Below are positions 39,134-49,439 of a stretch of DNA of 64,000 nt, in pieces. The notes under the pieces were generated by a model. That model searched no databases, was not told the DNA's origin, and worked only from the letters and a program-made list of their open reading frames with translations. The stretch is from Echinicola arenosa (lineage in GTDB: Bacteria > Bacteroidota > Bacteroidia > Cytophagales > Cyclobacteriaceae), in assembly GCF_014841125.1 (NCBI RefSeq), contig NZ_JACYTQ010000006.1, forward strand, positions 124,001 through 188,000, in the 5' to 3' direction. Every line of letters starts with the position of its first letter. Position 1 is the stretch's first letter. A program made the position numbers and the translations under genes.

Positions 39134-40663
39134 ATGATAGAAGTTGAGGCAAATAGAAAAGTCCATGAAATCAGTAGCAGACTGTTTAGCTTGGATTCAT
39201 TGAGTGAGGTGGTGAAAAGTAATAAGAAGTTGGTGCTATCCAAGGAAGCAACTGATAAGATCCAAGAATGTAGGGCATATCTCGATAAGAAGATCTATGA
39301 AGATGAAGAAGCTTTATTCTATGGGATCAATACTGGATTTGGGTACTTGCAGCATGTTCGGATCGACAGAAAAGAGATACAGCAGTTGCAATACAATTTG
39401 CTCCAATCGCATGCTTGTGGAGTAGGAGAGAAGGTTCCTAAGCATTTGGTGAAAATTATGTTGCTTACCAAAATACAGTCATTGGCTCAAGGGCATTCTG
39501 GTGTACAGTTGGAGACAGTTCAAAGATTGATTGATTTTTATAACAACGATGTATTACCAGTGGTCTATAATCAGGGATCTTTAGGGGCCTCAGGAGATTT
39601 GTCTCCATTGTCACATTTGAGCCTTCCGCTTGTAGGTCTGGGGGAGGTTTATCATGGGGGTAAGGTCAAGTCTAGTCAAGAAATGTTGGATCATTTTAAT
39701 TGGGAACCAATTGCGCTAAGGTCCAAAGAAGGGCTTTCTTTGATTAATGGGACGCAGTTTATGCTCAGTTATGGTGTGCATATTGTTAATCAGGCTCAGT
39801 ATTTATTTGAATGGGCAGACTTGATTGCTGCGGCTTCCCTTGATGGATTTAACTGTAATGTTCAACCATTTAATCATTTGATCCATGCGATTCGTCCTCA
39901 TCAAGGGCAATTAGATACTGCAGCTGCTATCCGTAAATTGTTGGAAGGAAGCGAAATTGCACAATACAAAGCAAAACAAGTTCAGGATCCTTATTCATTC
40001 AGGTGTATTCCCCAGGTACATGGAGCTTCTAAGGATACCCTTGGGTTTGTCAAGAATACTTTTGAACAAGAGGCTAATGCTGTAACTGATAATCCAAACA
40101 TTTTTCCGGAAGCAGATCAGATCCTTTCAGGAGGTAACTTTCATGGCCAGCCTTTAGCATTAGGCTTTGATTATTTATCCATTGCTATGGCGGAAATTGG
40201 AAGCATTTCCGAGAGAAGGACTTACCAACTATTGTCAGGACAAAGAGGTTTGCCCCTTTTCTTGGTCAATGATCCAGGTCTGCAGTCAGGCTTGATGATT
40301 CCTCAATATACCGCTGCCAGTGTGGTAAGTGAAAACAAACAATTGTGCACACCTTCTTCAGTTGATTCTATTGTGTCTTCCAACGGTCAAGAAGACCATG
40401 TCAGCATGGGTGCCAATGGCGCCACGAAATGCCTTAGAGTTCTCAATAATTTGGAAAAAATCTTAGCCATAGAACTGTTGACCGCCGCTCAAGCATTGGA
40501 CTTTAGAAGGCCATCCAAAAGCTCAAGGCCTGTAGAGAAAATGATAGCAGAATATCGGAAAGAAGTGAGCTTTAATACTCAGGACCGTGTCTTAGCTAAG
40601 GATATTGAATGTACCATTCAATTTATCAGGAAGCGTCAGCTGAGTGATTTTATTAACCATTAA
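39134..40663 (+). CDS. hutH: Histidine ammonia-lyase
   Basis: The 509-residue enzyme deaminates histidine to urocanate, the first step of histidine use. The cofactor MIO forms autocatalytically from Ala152-Ser153-Gly154 in [14 protein letters not shown], which is intact. YGINTGFG, the [13 protein letters not shown] segment and [14 protein letters not shown] are conserved. It opens the hut operon and is followed closely by hutU. Confidence 0.97.
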   Translation: MIEVEANRKVHEISSRLFSLDSLSEVVKSNKKLVLSKEATDKIQECRAYLDKKIYEDEEALFYGINTGFGYLQHVRIDRKEIQQLQYNLLQSHACGVGEKVPKHLVKIMLLTKIQSLAQGHSGVQLETVQRLIDFYNNDVLPVVYNQGSLGASGDLSPLSHLSLPLVGLGEVYHGGKVKSSQEMLDHFNWEPIALRSKEGLSLINGTQFMLSYGVHIVNQAQYLFEWADLIAAASLDGFNCNVQPFNHLIHAIRPHQGQLDTAAAIRKLLEGSEIAQYKAKQVQDPYSFRCIPQVHGASKDTLGFVKNTFEQEANAVTDNPNIFPEADQILSGGNFHGQPLALGFDYLSIAMAEIGSISERRTYQLLSGQRGLPLFLVNDPGLQSGLMIPQYTAASVVSENKQLCTPSSVDSIVSSNGQEDHVSMGANGATKCLRVLNNLEKILAIELLTAAQALDFRRPSKSSRPVEKMIAEYRKEVSFNTQDRVLAKDIECTIQFIRKRQLSDFINH

Positions 40664-40676
40664 TACTATTATATAT

Positions 40677-42350
40677 ATGACTATTGTATCATCAAAATAT
40701 ACCCAAGAAAAATATAAAACCCCAACTGGCAGTCAGTTGAACTGTAAGGGCTGGCTTCAGGAAGCTGCTTTGAGAATGTTACTCAATAACCTGGATCCGG
40801 AGGTGGCAGAAAGACCAGAAGACCTTATTGTGTATGGAGGTAGAGGTAAAGCGGCAAGAAATATAGAGTCTTTGGATATGATCATCAAAGGCTTGAAAAT
40901 ATTGGAGGACGATGAGACCCTTTTGGTACAATCTGGGAAGCCTGTTGGTATTGTGCCTACCCATTCTAATGCTCCCCGAGTATTGATTTCCAATTCGCAG
41001 TTGGTACCTAATTGGGCTAATTGGGAGCATTTTGACAAGTTGGAAAAAGCAGGCTTGATGATGTATGGTCAAATGACTGCAGGATCGTGGATTTATATTG
41101 GTTCTCAAGGGATAGTTCAGGGCACATTTGAAACCTATGCTGAATTGGCTAAACAACATTTCGGTGGAAGCCTAAAAGGAACACTGAATGTAACAGCCGG
41201 GCTTGGAGGTATGGGTGGAGCTCAACCCCTAGCCATCACCATGAATGAAGGAGTTTGTTTGGTAGCAGAAGTAGAGGAATGGCGTATCAAAAAACGACTG
41301 GAAACCCGTTATCTTGACCTGATGGTCAATGATCTAGATGATGCCATTGATGAAGCATTGAAAGCGAAAACAGAGAATAAAGCTGTTTCCATTGGAGTTC
41401 CAGTTAATGCAGTTCAATTGCTGGAAAGACTTCGGGAAAGAAACATCTTGCCTGATACATTGACCGACCAAACCTCGGCACATGATCCATTGACAGGGTA
41501 TTATCCGCATATATTGTCCGCTGAAGAAGCCAATGTGCTTAGAGAAAGCAATCCTGCAGAATATATTCGATTGGCGTATGATTCGATGTTCAAGCATGTG
41601 GAATTAATGCTTGCATTCCAAAAAATGGGAGCAGTGACTTTTGATTATGGAAATAATTTAAGGGCAAGGGCCAAAGAGAAAGGCCTAAAGAATGCCTTTG
41701 ACTTCCCCGGATTTGTGCCAGCGTTTATTCGCCCTTTGTTTTGTGAAGGAAAAGGACCTTTCAGATGGGCAGCTTTATCTGGTGACCCTGAGGATATTCG
41801 CAAAACGGATGAGATGATTTTGAAATTATTTCCTGAAAATGAGTCACTGAAAAGGTGGATTACGTTGGCACAGGAAAGGATCGCATTTCAGGGGCTTCCT
41901 GCAAGGATTTGCTGGCTGGGGCAAGGAGAGCGAGAAAAGGCCGGTTTGGCGATCAATGAAATGGTCAGTAAAGGAGAGTTGAAAGCTCCGATCGTGATAG
42001 GTAGGGACCATTTGGATACTGGGTCAGTAGCTTCTCCAAACCGGGAGACAGAGGGGATGAAGGATGGTTCTGATGCAGTAGCAGACTGGCCGGTTCTTAA
42101 TGCCTTGATGAATACAGCCGGAGGTGCCAGCTGGGTTTCCCTTCACCATGGTGGAGGTGTTGGCATGGGCTATTCCATACATGCTGGGATGGTAATAGTG
42201 GCTGACGGAACAGTAGCCGCTGAGGAGCGATTGAAGAGAGTATTGAGAAATGATCCCGGGCTGGGGGTGATTCGCCATGCGGATGCTGGTTATGAAATTG
42301 CGCAGCAAACAGCCAGGAAACATGGTTTGGGTCTAAATGAAAGAATTTAA
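40677..42350 (+). CDS. hutU: Urocanate hydratase
   Basis: From ATG 40677 the enzyme has 557 residues and hydrates urocanate to imidazolonepropionate using tightly bound [40 protein letters not shown] at the N-terminus, [11 protein letters not shown] in the NAD domain and the [14 protein letters not shown] region with the active-site cysteine are conserved. An upstream ATG at 40644 lies inside hutH and adds no family residues. Its last base is shared with the hutI start. Confidence 0.97.
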   Translation: MTIVSSKYTQEKYKTPTGSQLNCKGWLQEAALRMLLNNLDPEVAERPEDLIVYGGRGKAARNIESLDMIIKGLKILEDDETLLVQSGKPVGIVPTHSNAPRVLISNSQLVPNWANWEHFDKLEKAGLMMYGQMTAGSWIYIGSQGIVQGTFETYAELAKQHFGGSLKGTLNVTAGLGGMGGAQPLAITMNEGVCLVAEVEEWRIKKRLETRYLDLMVNDLDDAIDEALKAKTENKAVSIGVPVNAVQLLERLRERNILPDTLTDQTSAHDPLTGYYPHILSAEEANVLRESNPAEYIRLAYDSMFKHVELMLAFQKMGAVTFDYGNNLRARAKEKGLKNAFDFPGFVPAFIRPLFCEGKGPFRWAALSGDPEDIRKTDEMILKLFPENESLKRWITLAQERIAFQGLPARICWLGQGEREKAGLAINEMVSKGELKAPIVIGRDHLDTGSVASPNRETEGMKDGSDAVADWPVLNALMNTAGGASWVSLHHGGGVGMGYSIHAGMVIVADGTVAAEERLKRVLRNDPGLGVIRHADAGYEIAQQTARKHGLGLNERI

Positions 42351-43579
42351 TGCTGATTATTAATATCAAGTCACTGTGCGGTGTAAGAACTGAATCAAAG
42401 TTTTTAAGAGGTAAAGAAATGGCTGAGCTACCTTCCGTCGAAAATGCCTACTTGGAAGTGGAAGGAGATAGGATTATGGGTTTTGGTGAAATGGACGCAC
42501 TCAAGCCCGAAAAGCTCTCCTTACAAACTTGTATAGACGCGACAGGGCAGTTTGTATTGCCCGCTTGGTGTGATCCCCATACTCATTTGGTCTTTGCAGG
42601 AAGTCGTGAGAGTGAATTTGTAGATAAGATCAAAGGCTTGAGTTATGCAGAAATCGCTAAAAAAGGAGGGGGGATTTTAAATTCTGCTGCTTTACTCAGA
42701 AATACATCAGAAGATGAACTATTTGATCAGGCATGGAAAAGATTGGTGGAGGTTCGTGCAATGGGTACAAGTGCCATTGAAATCAAGAGTGGCTATGGAC
42801 TATGTGTAGAAAGTGAATTGAAAATGCTTCGTGTCATCAAGAGGCTTAAGGAACAATCTGATATGGATATCAAAGCTACCTTTTTGGGGGCTCATGCATT
42901 TCCTCCAGAATATCAAAATGATCACAAAGGATATATTGAATTGATCTGTAACAAGATGTTACCAAAGGTGGCGGAAGAAAGATTGGCTGAATATGTGGAT
43001 GTTTTCTTTGAGAAAGGCTTTTTTGATGCTGATGAGACTCAAAGAGTGATTGATGCCGCAAATAAATTTGGACTCAAAGGAAAGCTACATGCCAATCAAC
43101 TTACCAACTCAGGAGGTGTTCAGTTTGGAGTGGCCAATGACCTGCTTTCTGTTGACCATCTAGAAAGTATAGGGGAGGAGGAGATAGAAGTTTTGAAAGG
43201 AAGTCAGACCATTCCTACATTGCTTCCGTCAGCGGCTTTTTTTCTAAGAATGCCGTACCCTCCTGCTAGAAAAATGATAGATGAAGGCTTGGGGGTTGCT
43301 TTAGCAACAGATTATAATCCAGGTTCCTCACCAAGTGGAAACATTCCATTATTGATGTCTTTGTCTTGTGTTCAGATGAAAATGACACCAGAGGAAGCGG
43401 TTAATGCAGTTACGATGAATGCAGCATGCGCTATGGAATTGGAACATGAGCTAGGGAGTATTACGGTTGGGAAAAAAGCTAATTTGGTATTTACCAAGCC
43501 CATGAATTCATTAGCTTATTTGCCATATGCTTTTGGAGATAATCTAATCGACAAGGTTATGGTGGCTGGGAAATTTTAG
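42350..43579 (+). CDS. hutI: Imidazolonepropionase
   Basis: The 409-residue amidohydrolase opens the imidazolone ring to N-formimino-glutamate. Metal-binding residues are visible: the His pair in CDPHTHLVFAGSRESEF, HAFPPEYQ, KLHANQLTNSGG and ATDYNPGSSP, which carries the metal-binding Asp. Length is usual. Its ATG overlaps the hutU stop codon (TAATG), so it is translationally coupled. Confidence 0.97.
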   Translation: MLIINIKSLCGVRTESKFLRGKEMAELPSVENAYLEVEGDRIMGFGEMDALKPEKLSLQTCIDATGQFVLPAWCDPHTHLVFAGSRESEFVDKIKGLSYAEIAKKGGGILNSAALLRNTSEDELFDQAWKRLVEVRAMGTSAIEIKSGYGLCVESELKMLRVIKRLKEQSDMDIKATFLGAHAFPPEYQNDHKGYIELICNKMLPKVAEERLAEYVDVFFEKGFFDADETQRVIDAANKFGLKGKLHANQLTNSGGVQFGVANDLLSVDHLESIGEEEIEVLKGSQTIPTLLPSAAFFLRMPYPPARKMIDEGLGVALATDYNPGSSPSGNIPLLMSLSCVQMKMTPEEAVNAVTMNAACAMELEHELGSITVGKKANLVFTKPMNSLAYLPYAFGDNLIDKVMVAGKF

Positions 43580-43588
43580 TGAAGTTAA

Positions 43589-44587
43589 ATGAGTTTTTTT
43601 AATCAATTTGATCAACACGACTTAGACCAAAGGGTTTCTAAGAGGCAAGGGGAAACCAAGTTGGGAGAAAAGATAAGGCTAGGGCTGGAAGGGGAAAAGT
43701 ATGTGTTGATAGGAGTGCCTGAGTCGATTGGTGTCAGGGGCAATTTAGGCAAAACTGGAACAGAAAGCCTTTGGGGACCTTTTTTGGATGTTTTCTTAAA
43801 TATTCAAAGCACAAATGGCTTCAACGGTAGTGAGCTTTCTATTCTAGGGAGTTTTGATTTTTCTGGAATCCTTCCGGCAAGTGAAGCTTCTGTTCAGGCT
43901 TGGAGAAATACAGTTGAGCAAGTAGATGTGGCGGTGAGCGACTTGGTTGAGCAGGTGGTTTTGGCTGGAAAAGTCCCTATTGTAATTGGTGGGGGACACA
44001 ATAATTGTTATCCAATTATTAAAGGTGTTGTGGAGGGACTTTATGCGATTCGCAAATTACCTTTTCCAGCTATCAATGCCGTAAATTTGGATGCACATGC
44101 TGATTTCAGGATGAAGGAAGGAAGGCATAGTGGAAATGGCTTTAGGTATGCTTTTGAAGCTGGCTATTTACAGAAATATGCGGTTTTAGGGTTGAGTGAA
44201 AACTATAATTCTCAGGCCATGATCGACGAGATGAAAAAGTCACCTGAAATTGACGTGATATTTTGGGAAGATATTTTTCTGAGGCAGAAATTTTCTTTTG
44301 AACAATCCATGCAGAGGGCGAAGGAGTTCGTGATGAATGATACTTATGGAGTAGAGTTGGATCTTGATGTGATAGAAGGTGTTTTGTCCAGTGCGATGAG
44401 CCCAGTAGGGGTGTCAGCTATTCAGGCTCGGCAGTATGTTCATCATATGGCTTCTGAAGAAAAGGTTGCTTATTTACATATTTGTGAAGGGGCTGTTCGA
44501 ATGCAGGATGGTAGGGCTGATCAGAATACTGCAAAGTTAGTAGCTTATTTGGTCAGTGATTATGTTAAAGCAAATAAGAAGTACTAG
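43589..44587 (+). CDS. hutG: Formimidoylglutamase
   Basis: The 332-residue product is of the arginase/ureohydrolase family and would hydrolyse formiminoglutamate to glutamate and formamide. The metal motifs are GGGHNNCYP, NLDAHADFR and ELDLDVIEG, all intact. It ends the four-gene hut operon, which therefore is complete and of the formamide-forming type rather than the formate-forming type with HutF. Confidence 0.94.
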   Translation: MSFFNQFDQHDLDQRVSKRQGETKLGEKIRLGLEGEKYVLIGVPESIGVRGNLGKTGTESLWGPFLDVFLNIQSTNGFNGSELSILGSFDFSGILPASEASVQAWRNTVEQVDVAVSDLVEQVVLAGKVPIVIGGGHNNCYPIIKGVVEGLYAIRKLPFPAINAVNLDAHADFRMKEGRHSGNGFRYAFEAGYLQKYAVLGLSENYNSQAMIDEMKKSPEIDVIFWEDIFLRQKFSFEQSMQRAKEFVMNDTYGVELDLDVIEGVLSSAMSPVGVSAIQARQYVHHMASEEKVAYLHICEGAVRMQDGRADQNTAKLVAYLVSDYVKANKKY

Positions 44588-44617
44588 AGCAAAAGAAATT
44601 AGTTTAAGTTTAGAATA

Positions 44618-44645
44618 AAAAAAGGCTGCCTCTTTGGGCAGCCTT
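44618..44645 (-). terminator. Terminator between hutG and ald
   Basis: AAGGCTGCC (44622-44630) pairs with GGCAGCCTT (44637-44645). On the minus strand the stem is followed by a run of T, so it serves ald; on the plus strand it is stem-only and may also slow the hut transcript. Confidence 0.85.
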
Positions 44646-44669
44646 AAATTTGGGTTGATATATTCCTCA

Positions 44670-45785
44670 TTAAGACAAATAGTTCTCAACTGGAGTGTAT
44701 TCTAAATCGAATGCTTCTGCAACTGCTTTATAAACAACATCTCCTTTGATGACATTAAGGCCTTTAGCCAACTCTTTATTTTCTTGAGATGCTTTTTTCC
44801 AACCTTTCTCTGCTAATTGAATAGCGTATGGTAGCGTAGCATTGGTCAATGCCACAGTTGAAGTATAAGGCACAGCTCCAGGCATATTGGCTACACAATA
44901 GTGAAGCACATCATCAATGATAAAAGTAGGGTTTTCGTGGGTCGTTGGCTTACAAGTTTCGATACATCCACCTTGGTCCACAGCCACGTCAACCAGTACA
45001 GTTCCAGGTTGCATGTCTTTAAGCATATCACGAGTGATCAAATGAGGCGCTTTGGCTCCAGGGATCAAAACAGCACCGATGATCAAGTCGGCAGTTTTGA
45101 TCAATTCTCTGATGTTGAATTCATTTGACATTCTTGTTTTTACATTGGCAGGCATAACGTCTGACAAATAACGCATTCTTGGAAGAGAAACGTCAAGTAT
45201 TGTTACATCTGCCTTGAGTCCAGCAGCCATCCATGCCGCCTGAGTGCCTACGACACCACCTCCTAAGATCAAGACTTTAGCAGGAAGGGTTCCTGGTACA
45301 CCGCCCATAAGAATTCCTTTTCCTCCTAATGGTTTTTCAAGATAATTGGCGCCTTTTTGAGTGGCCATTCTGCCTGCCACTTCTGACATCGGGACCAAAA
45401 GAGGAAGTCCGCCTCCAGCTTTTTCAACTGTTTCATAAGCAAGACATACTGATTTGCTCTTGATCATGGCCTTGGTGAGAGGCTCATGAGATGCAAAGTG
45501 AAAATAAGTGAATAAAAGTTGGTCTTCTCTAATAAGATCATATTCAGGCTCAATTGGTTCTTTTACCTTCATGATCATTTCAGCGATGGCATAAGTTTCC
45601 TCAATAGTAGTAAGGATTTTGGCACCAGCTTCAACGTATACTTCGTCAGGAAATCCACTACCTTCTCCAGCGGTATGTTGGACATATACAGTGTGTCCTC
45701 TTTTTACAAGTTCTTGGGCACCCGCAGGGGTAATGGCTACCCTGTTTTCATTGTTTTTAATCTCTTTAGGAATCCCTATAATCAT
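44670..45785 (-). CDS. ald: Alanine dehydrogenase
   Basis: From the ATG at 45785 (minus strand) the product has 371 residues, the usual length. It makes pyruvate and ammonia from alanine, reversibly, with NAD. MIIGIPKEIKNNENRVAITPAG at the start, the HFASHEPLTKAM segment, GGGVVGTQAAWMAAGL in the NAD-binding fold and NMPGAVPYTSTVALTNATLPY near the end are family signatures. An upstream ATG adds 12 residues without family character. It is convergent with hutG. Confidence 0.96.
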   Translation of the reverse strand: MIIGIPKEIKNNENRVAITPAGAQELVKRGHTVYVQHTAGEGSGFPDEVYVEAGAKILTTIEETYAIAEMIMKVKEPIEPEYDLIREDQLLFTYFHFASHEPLTKAMIKSKSVCLAYETVEKAGGGLPLLVPMSEVAGRMATQKGANYLEKPLGGKGILMGGVPGTLPAKVLILGGGVVGTQAAWMAAGLKADVTILDVSLPRMRYLSDVMPANVKTRMSNEFNIRELIKTADLIIGAVLIPGAKAPHLITRDMLKDMQPGTVLVDVAVDQGGCIETCKPTTHENPTFIIDDVLHYCVANMPGAVPYTSTVALTNATLPYAIQLAEKGWKKASQENKELAKGLNVIKGDVVYKAVAEAFDLEYTPVENYLS

Positions 45786-46218
45786 AGTTTGAATTGTTTG
45801 GATGTACTTTATGTGTCGCAAATATACTAACAGAAATGTGATTGCTTGTTAGGTACTTAGGTATTATTTTGACTGGTATATGTAAAATCCTGTATTTTAA
45901 AATTTAATTTTTTTTAAAATTTTAAATATGCATAAAGTTCTAAACCAATGTTTTTTTGATGTTTTTTATTTTGTCCGTATTTTTCTAAAAATTGACATTC
46001 ATTTAAAGGAAGTTATGATAAATTTAAAAATATGTAATTTTGATGCCTTTTTATGATTATCAGAATATTGTTTCAATTGACTTGTTGTTATATGTGTTTT
46101 TTGGAATTTTTTATTGTGGTTGACGTTTTATACTTTAGTGGAATATTTGTATAAAAGCTAAAAATCAGTATTTTTGGAGTACCTTGAAAAAACCCAATAT
46201 AGCTGTTAATTTATAAAT
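45786..46218. other. Gene-free AT-rich divergent spacer
   Basis: These 433 bases separate ald (minus) from the E1 gene (plus). They contain A/T inverted repeats such as TTTTAAAATTTAA with TTTAAAATTTTAAA near 45894-45926, and a TAATTTTG -7 box at 46035-46042 facing the E1 gene, without a clear -33 element. No protein-like frame or RNA gene was seen. Confidence 0.5.
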
Positions 46219-48633
46219 ATGATAGAAGTGGAAACGTTACCTCAAAATAAGGTTAATCTTAAATTAGAAAAAGACCAGATTTTATTTGATTACAGAATTG
46301 TTCAACAAAGCCGCCAAGCTTCCTTGATGGGAAGAAAGGAGGTCTTTATGGGCAAAGCGAAGTTTGGAATTTTTGGTGACGGGAAGGAGTTGGCGCAAGT
46401 GGTTATGGCCAGGTATTTTAAGGATGGAGACTTCCGTTCAGGTTACTATAGGGATCAAACATTTATGTTGGCCATTGAAGAATTGAAACTTCAGGAATAT
46501 TTTGCACAGCTGTATGCACACGTAGATGTGAAAGAAGAGCCTGCCTCTGCGGGAAGGTTGATGAATGGTCACTTTGCCACCAGGTCATTGAATGATGATG
46601 GGAGTTGGAAGGATATCAGGAATGTGAAAAATTCAGCTGGAGATATTTCACCCACCGCTGGTCAGGTGCCAAAGCTTGTGGGCTTGGGTTATGCCTCTAA
46701 ACTTTTCAAAGAAAACAAAGACCTTCAAGAGATTGAAGAATTCAAAGGGTTAGGTCAGGAGATCGCCTGGGGAACAATCGGAAATGCTTCCACAGCAGAA
46801 GGAATGTTTTATGAAACTATCAATGCTGCCGGGGTACTTCAGATTCCAATGGTAGTTTCGGTTTGGGATGATGAATATGGTATCTCAGTTCCTAATAAAT
46901 ATCAAACAACAAAAGAAAGTATTTCAGAAGCCCTGTCAGGTTTTCAAAGGGATGGAGAGAAGCCTGGTCTTGAAATCATAGTAGTAAGAGGTTGGGATTA
47001 TGAGGCTTTGCATCAAGCTTATGAAAAGGCTGAGAAGTTGGCCAGGGAAGAATTTGTGCCTGCTTTGGTACATGTCATTGAGATGACCCAGCCTCAAGGT
47101 CATTCTACATCTGGTTCTCATGAAAGGTACAAATCTAAAGAAAGACTTCAGTGGGAAAATGACCATGACTGTATCCTGATGTTCAGATCATATATTCTGG
47201 AGAATGAACTGGCGACAGAAGAGGAACTGGAGGAGATCGACCGCGAAGCGGTGAAGTTTGTGAAAGAGCAGAAAGAAAAAGCTTGGAAAGCATTTTCTGG
47301 AAGTATTAAGGAAGAATTGAACGATGCCGTTCAGCTGATTAAGTCTGCCGCGCAAAATAGTGGGCAGATTTCGGCACTCAACCAGTTAGCTGATGAATTG
47401 TCCAAAACGCTCAACCCGATCCGTAAGGATGTTATTGGTGCGGTCAGAAAGGCTTTGTGGTTAATGAGATTTGATCAACCTGAGGTGAGATTTGAACTTA
47501 AAAACTGGTACGAAGATCAAAAAGAGAAAAACCATAGCAGGTATAACAGTCATCTGTATTCTGAATCCTCTGAAAGTAACCAGAAGGTAAATGTAATTCC
47601 AGCAGATTATTCAGATGATGAACATTTGGTAGATGGGAGAGAAGTTCTTCAAGCTTGCTTTGATAAGATGCTGAGTAGGGACCCAAGGGTTTTTGCTTTT
47701 GGCGAAGATGTGGGGAAGATTGGTGATGTGAATCAGGCTTTTACTGGTTTGCAGGCGAAGCATGGAGAATTGAGGGTGACAGATACTGGTATCAGAGAAA
47801 CTACAATCATTGGACAAGGGATTGGGGCGGCGCTAAGAGGTTTGCGTCCGATTGCAGAAATCCAATATTTGGATTATTTATATTATGCTTTGATGACCCT
47901 GACGGATGATCTTGCGAGTCTTCACTATAGAACTAAAGGAGGTCAAAAGGCACCTCTAATAGTAAGGACAAGGGGACATAGGTTGGAAGGTGTTTGGCAT
48001 TCTGGCTCACCAATGAGTGCGATTTTGGGAAGTTTGAGAGGTTTATTGGTTTGTGTACCAAGAAATATGACACAAGCAGCAGGAATGTACAATACCTTGC
48101 TTAAAAGTGATGAGCCTGCTTTGATGATTGAATGTTTGAATGCTTATCGTCAAAAGGAAAAAATGCCCCTCAATGTGGGGGAATTTACAGTTCCGCTTGG
48201 TAAACCAGAGATTCTTCGAGAAGGTAATGACATTACATTGGTGACTTATGGTGCCATGTGTAGAATAGCTTTGGAAGCTGCCGAACAACTTGATGAGTTA
48301 GGTGTATCAATAGAGGTGATTGATGTGCAAACATTATTACCTTTTGATGTACATCATATGATTATAGACTCGATAAGGAAAACCAATCGAGTGATTTTTG
48401 CTGATGAGGATGTTCCTGGTGGAGCAACGGCTTATATGATGCAGAAAGTACTGGAAGAACAAAAAGCCTATTATTTGCTGGATTCAGAGCCTGTTACTAT
48501 TGCGGCTAAAGCGCATAGACCAGCTTACTCTTCAGATGGAGACTATTTCTCCAAGCCAAGTTCGGATGACTTGGTTGAGAAAGCATATGAAATCATGAAT
48601 GAGGTTGATCCTGTAAGCTATCCTATGTGGTGA
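46219..48633 (+). CDS. Fused 2-oxoacid dehydrogenase E1 (alpha-beta)
   Basis: The 804-residue protein joins an E1 alpha-like half (about 1-430) and an E1 beta half (about 490-800) of a TPP-dependent 2-oxoacid dehydrogenase, most like branched-chain or pyruvate E1. In the alpha half, WGTIGNASTAEGMFYETINAAG and VVSVWDDEYGISVP are conserved; the TPP GDG triad is GNASTAEG. The beta half shows VFAFGEDVGKIGDVNQAFTGLQ, then DTGIRETTIIGQGIGAA and RTRGHRLEGVWHSGSP. Fusions of this kind are usual in Bacteroidota. E2 and E3 subunits are not nearby, so the substrate is not settled. Confidence 0.92.
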   Translation: MIEVETLPQNKVNLKLEKDQILFDYRIVQQSRQASLMGRKEVFMGKAKFGIFGDGKELAQVVMARYFKDGDFRSGYYRDQTFMLAIEELKLQEYFAQLYAHVDVKEEPASAGRLMNGHFATRSLNDDGSWKDIRNVKNSAGDISPTAGQVPKLVGLGYASKLFKENKDLQEIEEFKGLGQEIAWGTIGNASTAEGMFYETINAAGVLQIPMVVSVWDDEYGISVPNKYQTTKESISEALSGFQRDGEKPGLEIIVVRGWDYEALHQAYEKAEKLAREEFVPALVHVIEMTQPQGHSTSGSHERYKSKERLQWENDHDCILMFRSYILENELATEEELEEIDREAVKFVKEQKEKAWKAFSGSIKEELNDAVQLIKSAAQNSGQISALNQLADELSKTLNPIRKDVIGAVRKALWLMRFDQPEVRFELKNWYEDQKEKNHSRYNSHLYSESSESNQKVNVIPADYSDDEHLVDGREVLQACFDKMLSRDPRVFAFGEDVGKIGDVNQAFTGLQAKHGELRVTDTGIRETTIIGQGIGAALRGLRPIAEIQYLDYLYYALMTLTDDLASLHYRTKGGQKAPLIVRTRGHRLEGVWHSGSPMSAILGSLRGLLVCVPRNMTQAAGMYNTLLKSDEPALMIECLNAYRQKEKMPLNVGEFTVPLGKPEILREGNDITLVTYGAMCRIALEAAEQLDELGVSIEVIDVQTLLPFDVHHMIIDSIRKTNRVIFADEDVPGGATAYMMQKVLEEQKAYYLLDSEPVTIAAKAHRPAYSSDGDYFSKPSSDDLVEKAYEIMNEVDPVSYPMW

Positions 48634-48658
48634 TTGAACCAGTACCTAATTATAAAAT

Positions 48659-48694
48659 AAAAGAGAGGCTGCCTATCAAGGCAGCCTCTCTTTT
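48659..48694. terminator. Bidirectional terminator between convergent genes
   Basis: AAAAGAGAGGCTGCC (48659-48673) is followed by six bases and then its reverse complement GGCAGCCTCTCTTTT (48680-48694). A-run and T-run on either side allow use from both strands; it overlaps the last codons of the minus-strand lipoprotein gene by two bases. Confidence 0.92.
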
Positions 48695-49364
48695 ATTTTG
48701 ATATTTGATTCAGTGTGAACTCTGGAGTGGATACGGTATTGCTTTTGTTTAAGGCCCGATCTTGAATTTGAATATCAAGTCTAACAGTGTCATTTCTGAA
48801 AATGGACCTCCAACCTGAAGATCTCATAGAATATTTGATTGTTCCTTCAATTGCCCTTTGGTTGTCTCCTTCTAAGATGACTGGAAATCGGCCATTGAAA
48901 GTAGTGTAGTAGGGAGGGTCAGACCATTTGAACTCAGTAAATGTTCCGTTTCTCTTGATAAAGAACTGGATGAATATGTTGCTAAAATTGGGGTTTTGCT
49001 CCACCCAAATGGTGTCCATTACTTCTACATTGTCCACAATAGGGTCTATCACCCAATCAATAGGGTTGTAAGAAGGTGCTTCTGATGGACGGTTGGCATA
49101 AGTAATCAAGTTACCTTGGCCATCTCTCTGATACTCTAAAGGGTGGAATGGAGGATTGATGTCTCGGGCATCCAGTCCTAGATCTCCTTCGGCATCTCTA
49201 AATTTAACGGAAACTAATAATGAGTCGATAGAGTTGTCCAATTCAACATAGGAAACATCAGCAAAGCTGATTTCAGGAACTGTGGGGAAATTATCGGGTG
49301 GAGACACACAGGCTCCCAATAAAAAAGTTAAGATCAAGACATATATATAGCTTTTTGCTTTCAT
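48693..49364 (-). CDS. Lipoprotein of unknown function
   Basis: The 223-residue product has a lipoprotein signal (LLGACV, cysteine at 19) and a mature part that begins SPPDNFPTVPEI and contains FRDAEGDLGLDARDINPPFHP, then an aspartate/asparagine-rich centre. Proteins of this type in Bacteroidota are surface or periplasmic with beta-sandwich folds. No family function is recognised. It is divergent from the LuxE-like gene, with a 75-base spacer. Confidence 0.75.
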   Translation of the reverse strand: MKAKSYIYVLILTFLLGACVSPPDNFPTVPEISFADVSYVELDNSIDSLLVSVKFRDAEGDLGLDARDINPPFHPLEYQRDGQGNLITYANRPSEAPSYNPIDWVIDPIVDNVEVMDTIWVEQNPNFSNIFIQFFIKRNGTFTEFKWSDPPYYTTFNGRFPVILEGDNQRAIEGTIKYSMRSSGWRSIFRNDTVRLDIQIQDRALNKSNTVSTPEFTLNQISK

Positions 49365-49400
49365 ATTGCTTGTGAAAATTAATTATAAGTATGGCAATCC

Positions 49401-49418
49401 TAAATTTGCTTAAATTTG
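49401..49418 (+). promoter_or_regulatory. Tandem -7 boxes upstream of the LuxE-like gene
   Basis: Two copies of TAAATTTG, at 49401-49408 and 49411-49418, match the Bacteroidota -7 box. They lie 21 and 31 bases before the ATG at 49440. A -33 TTTG at ideal spacing is lacking. Confidence 0.5.
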
Positions 49419-49439
49419 TCCACTATAGATAATAAAACG

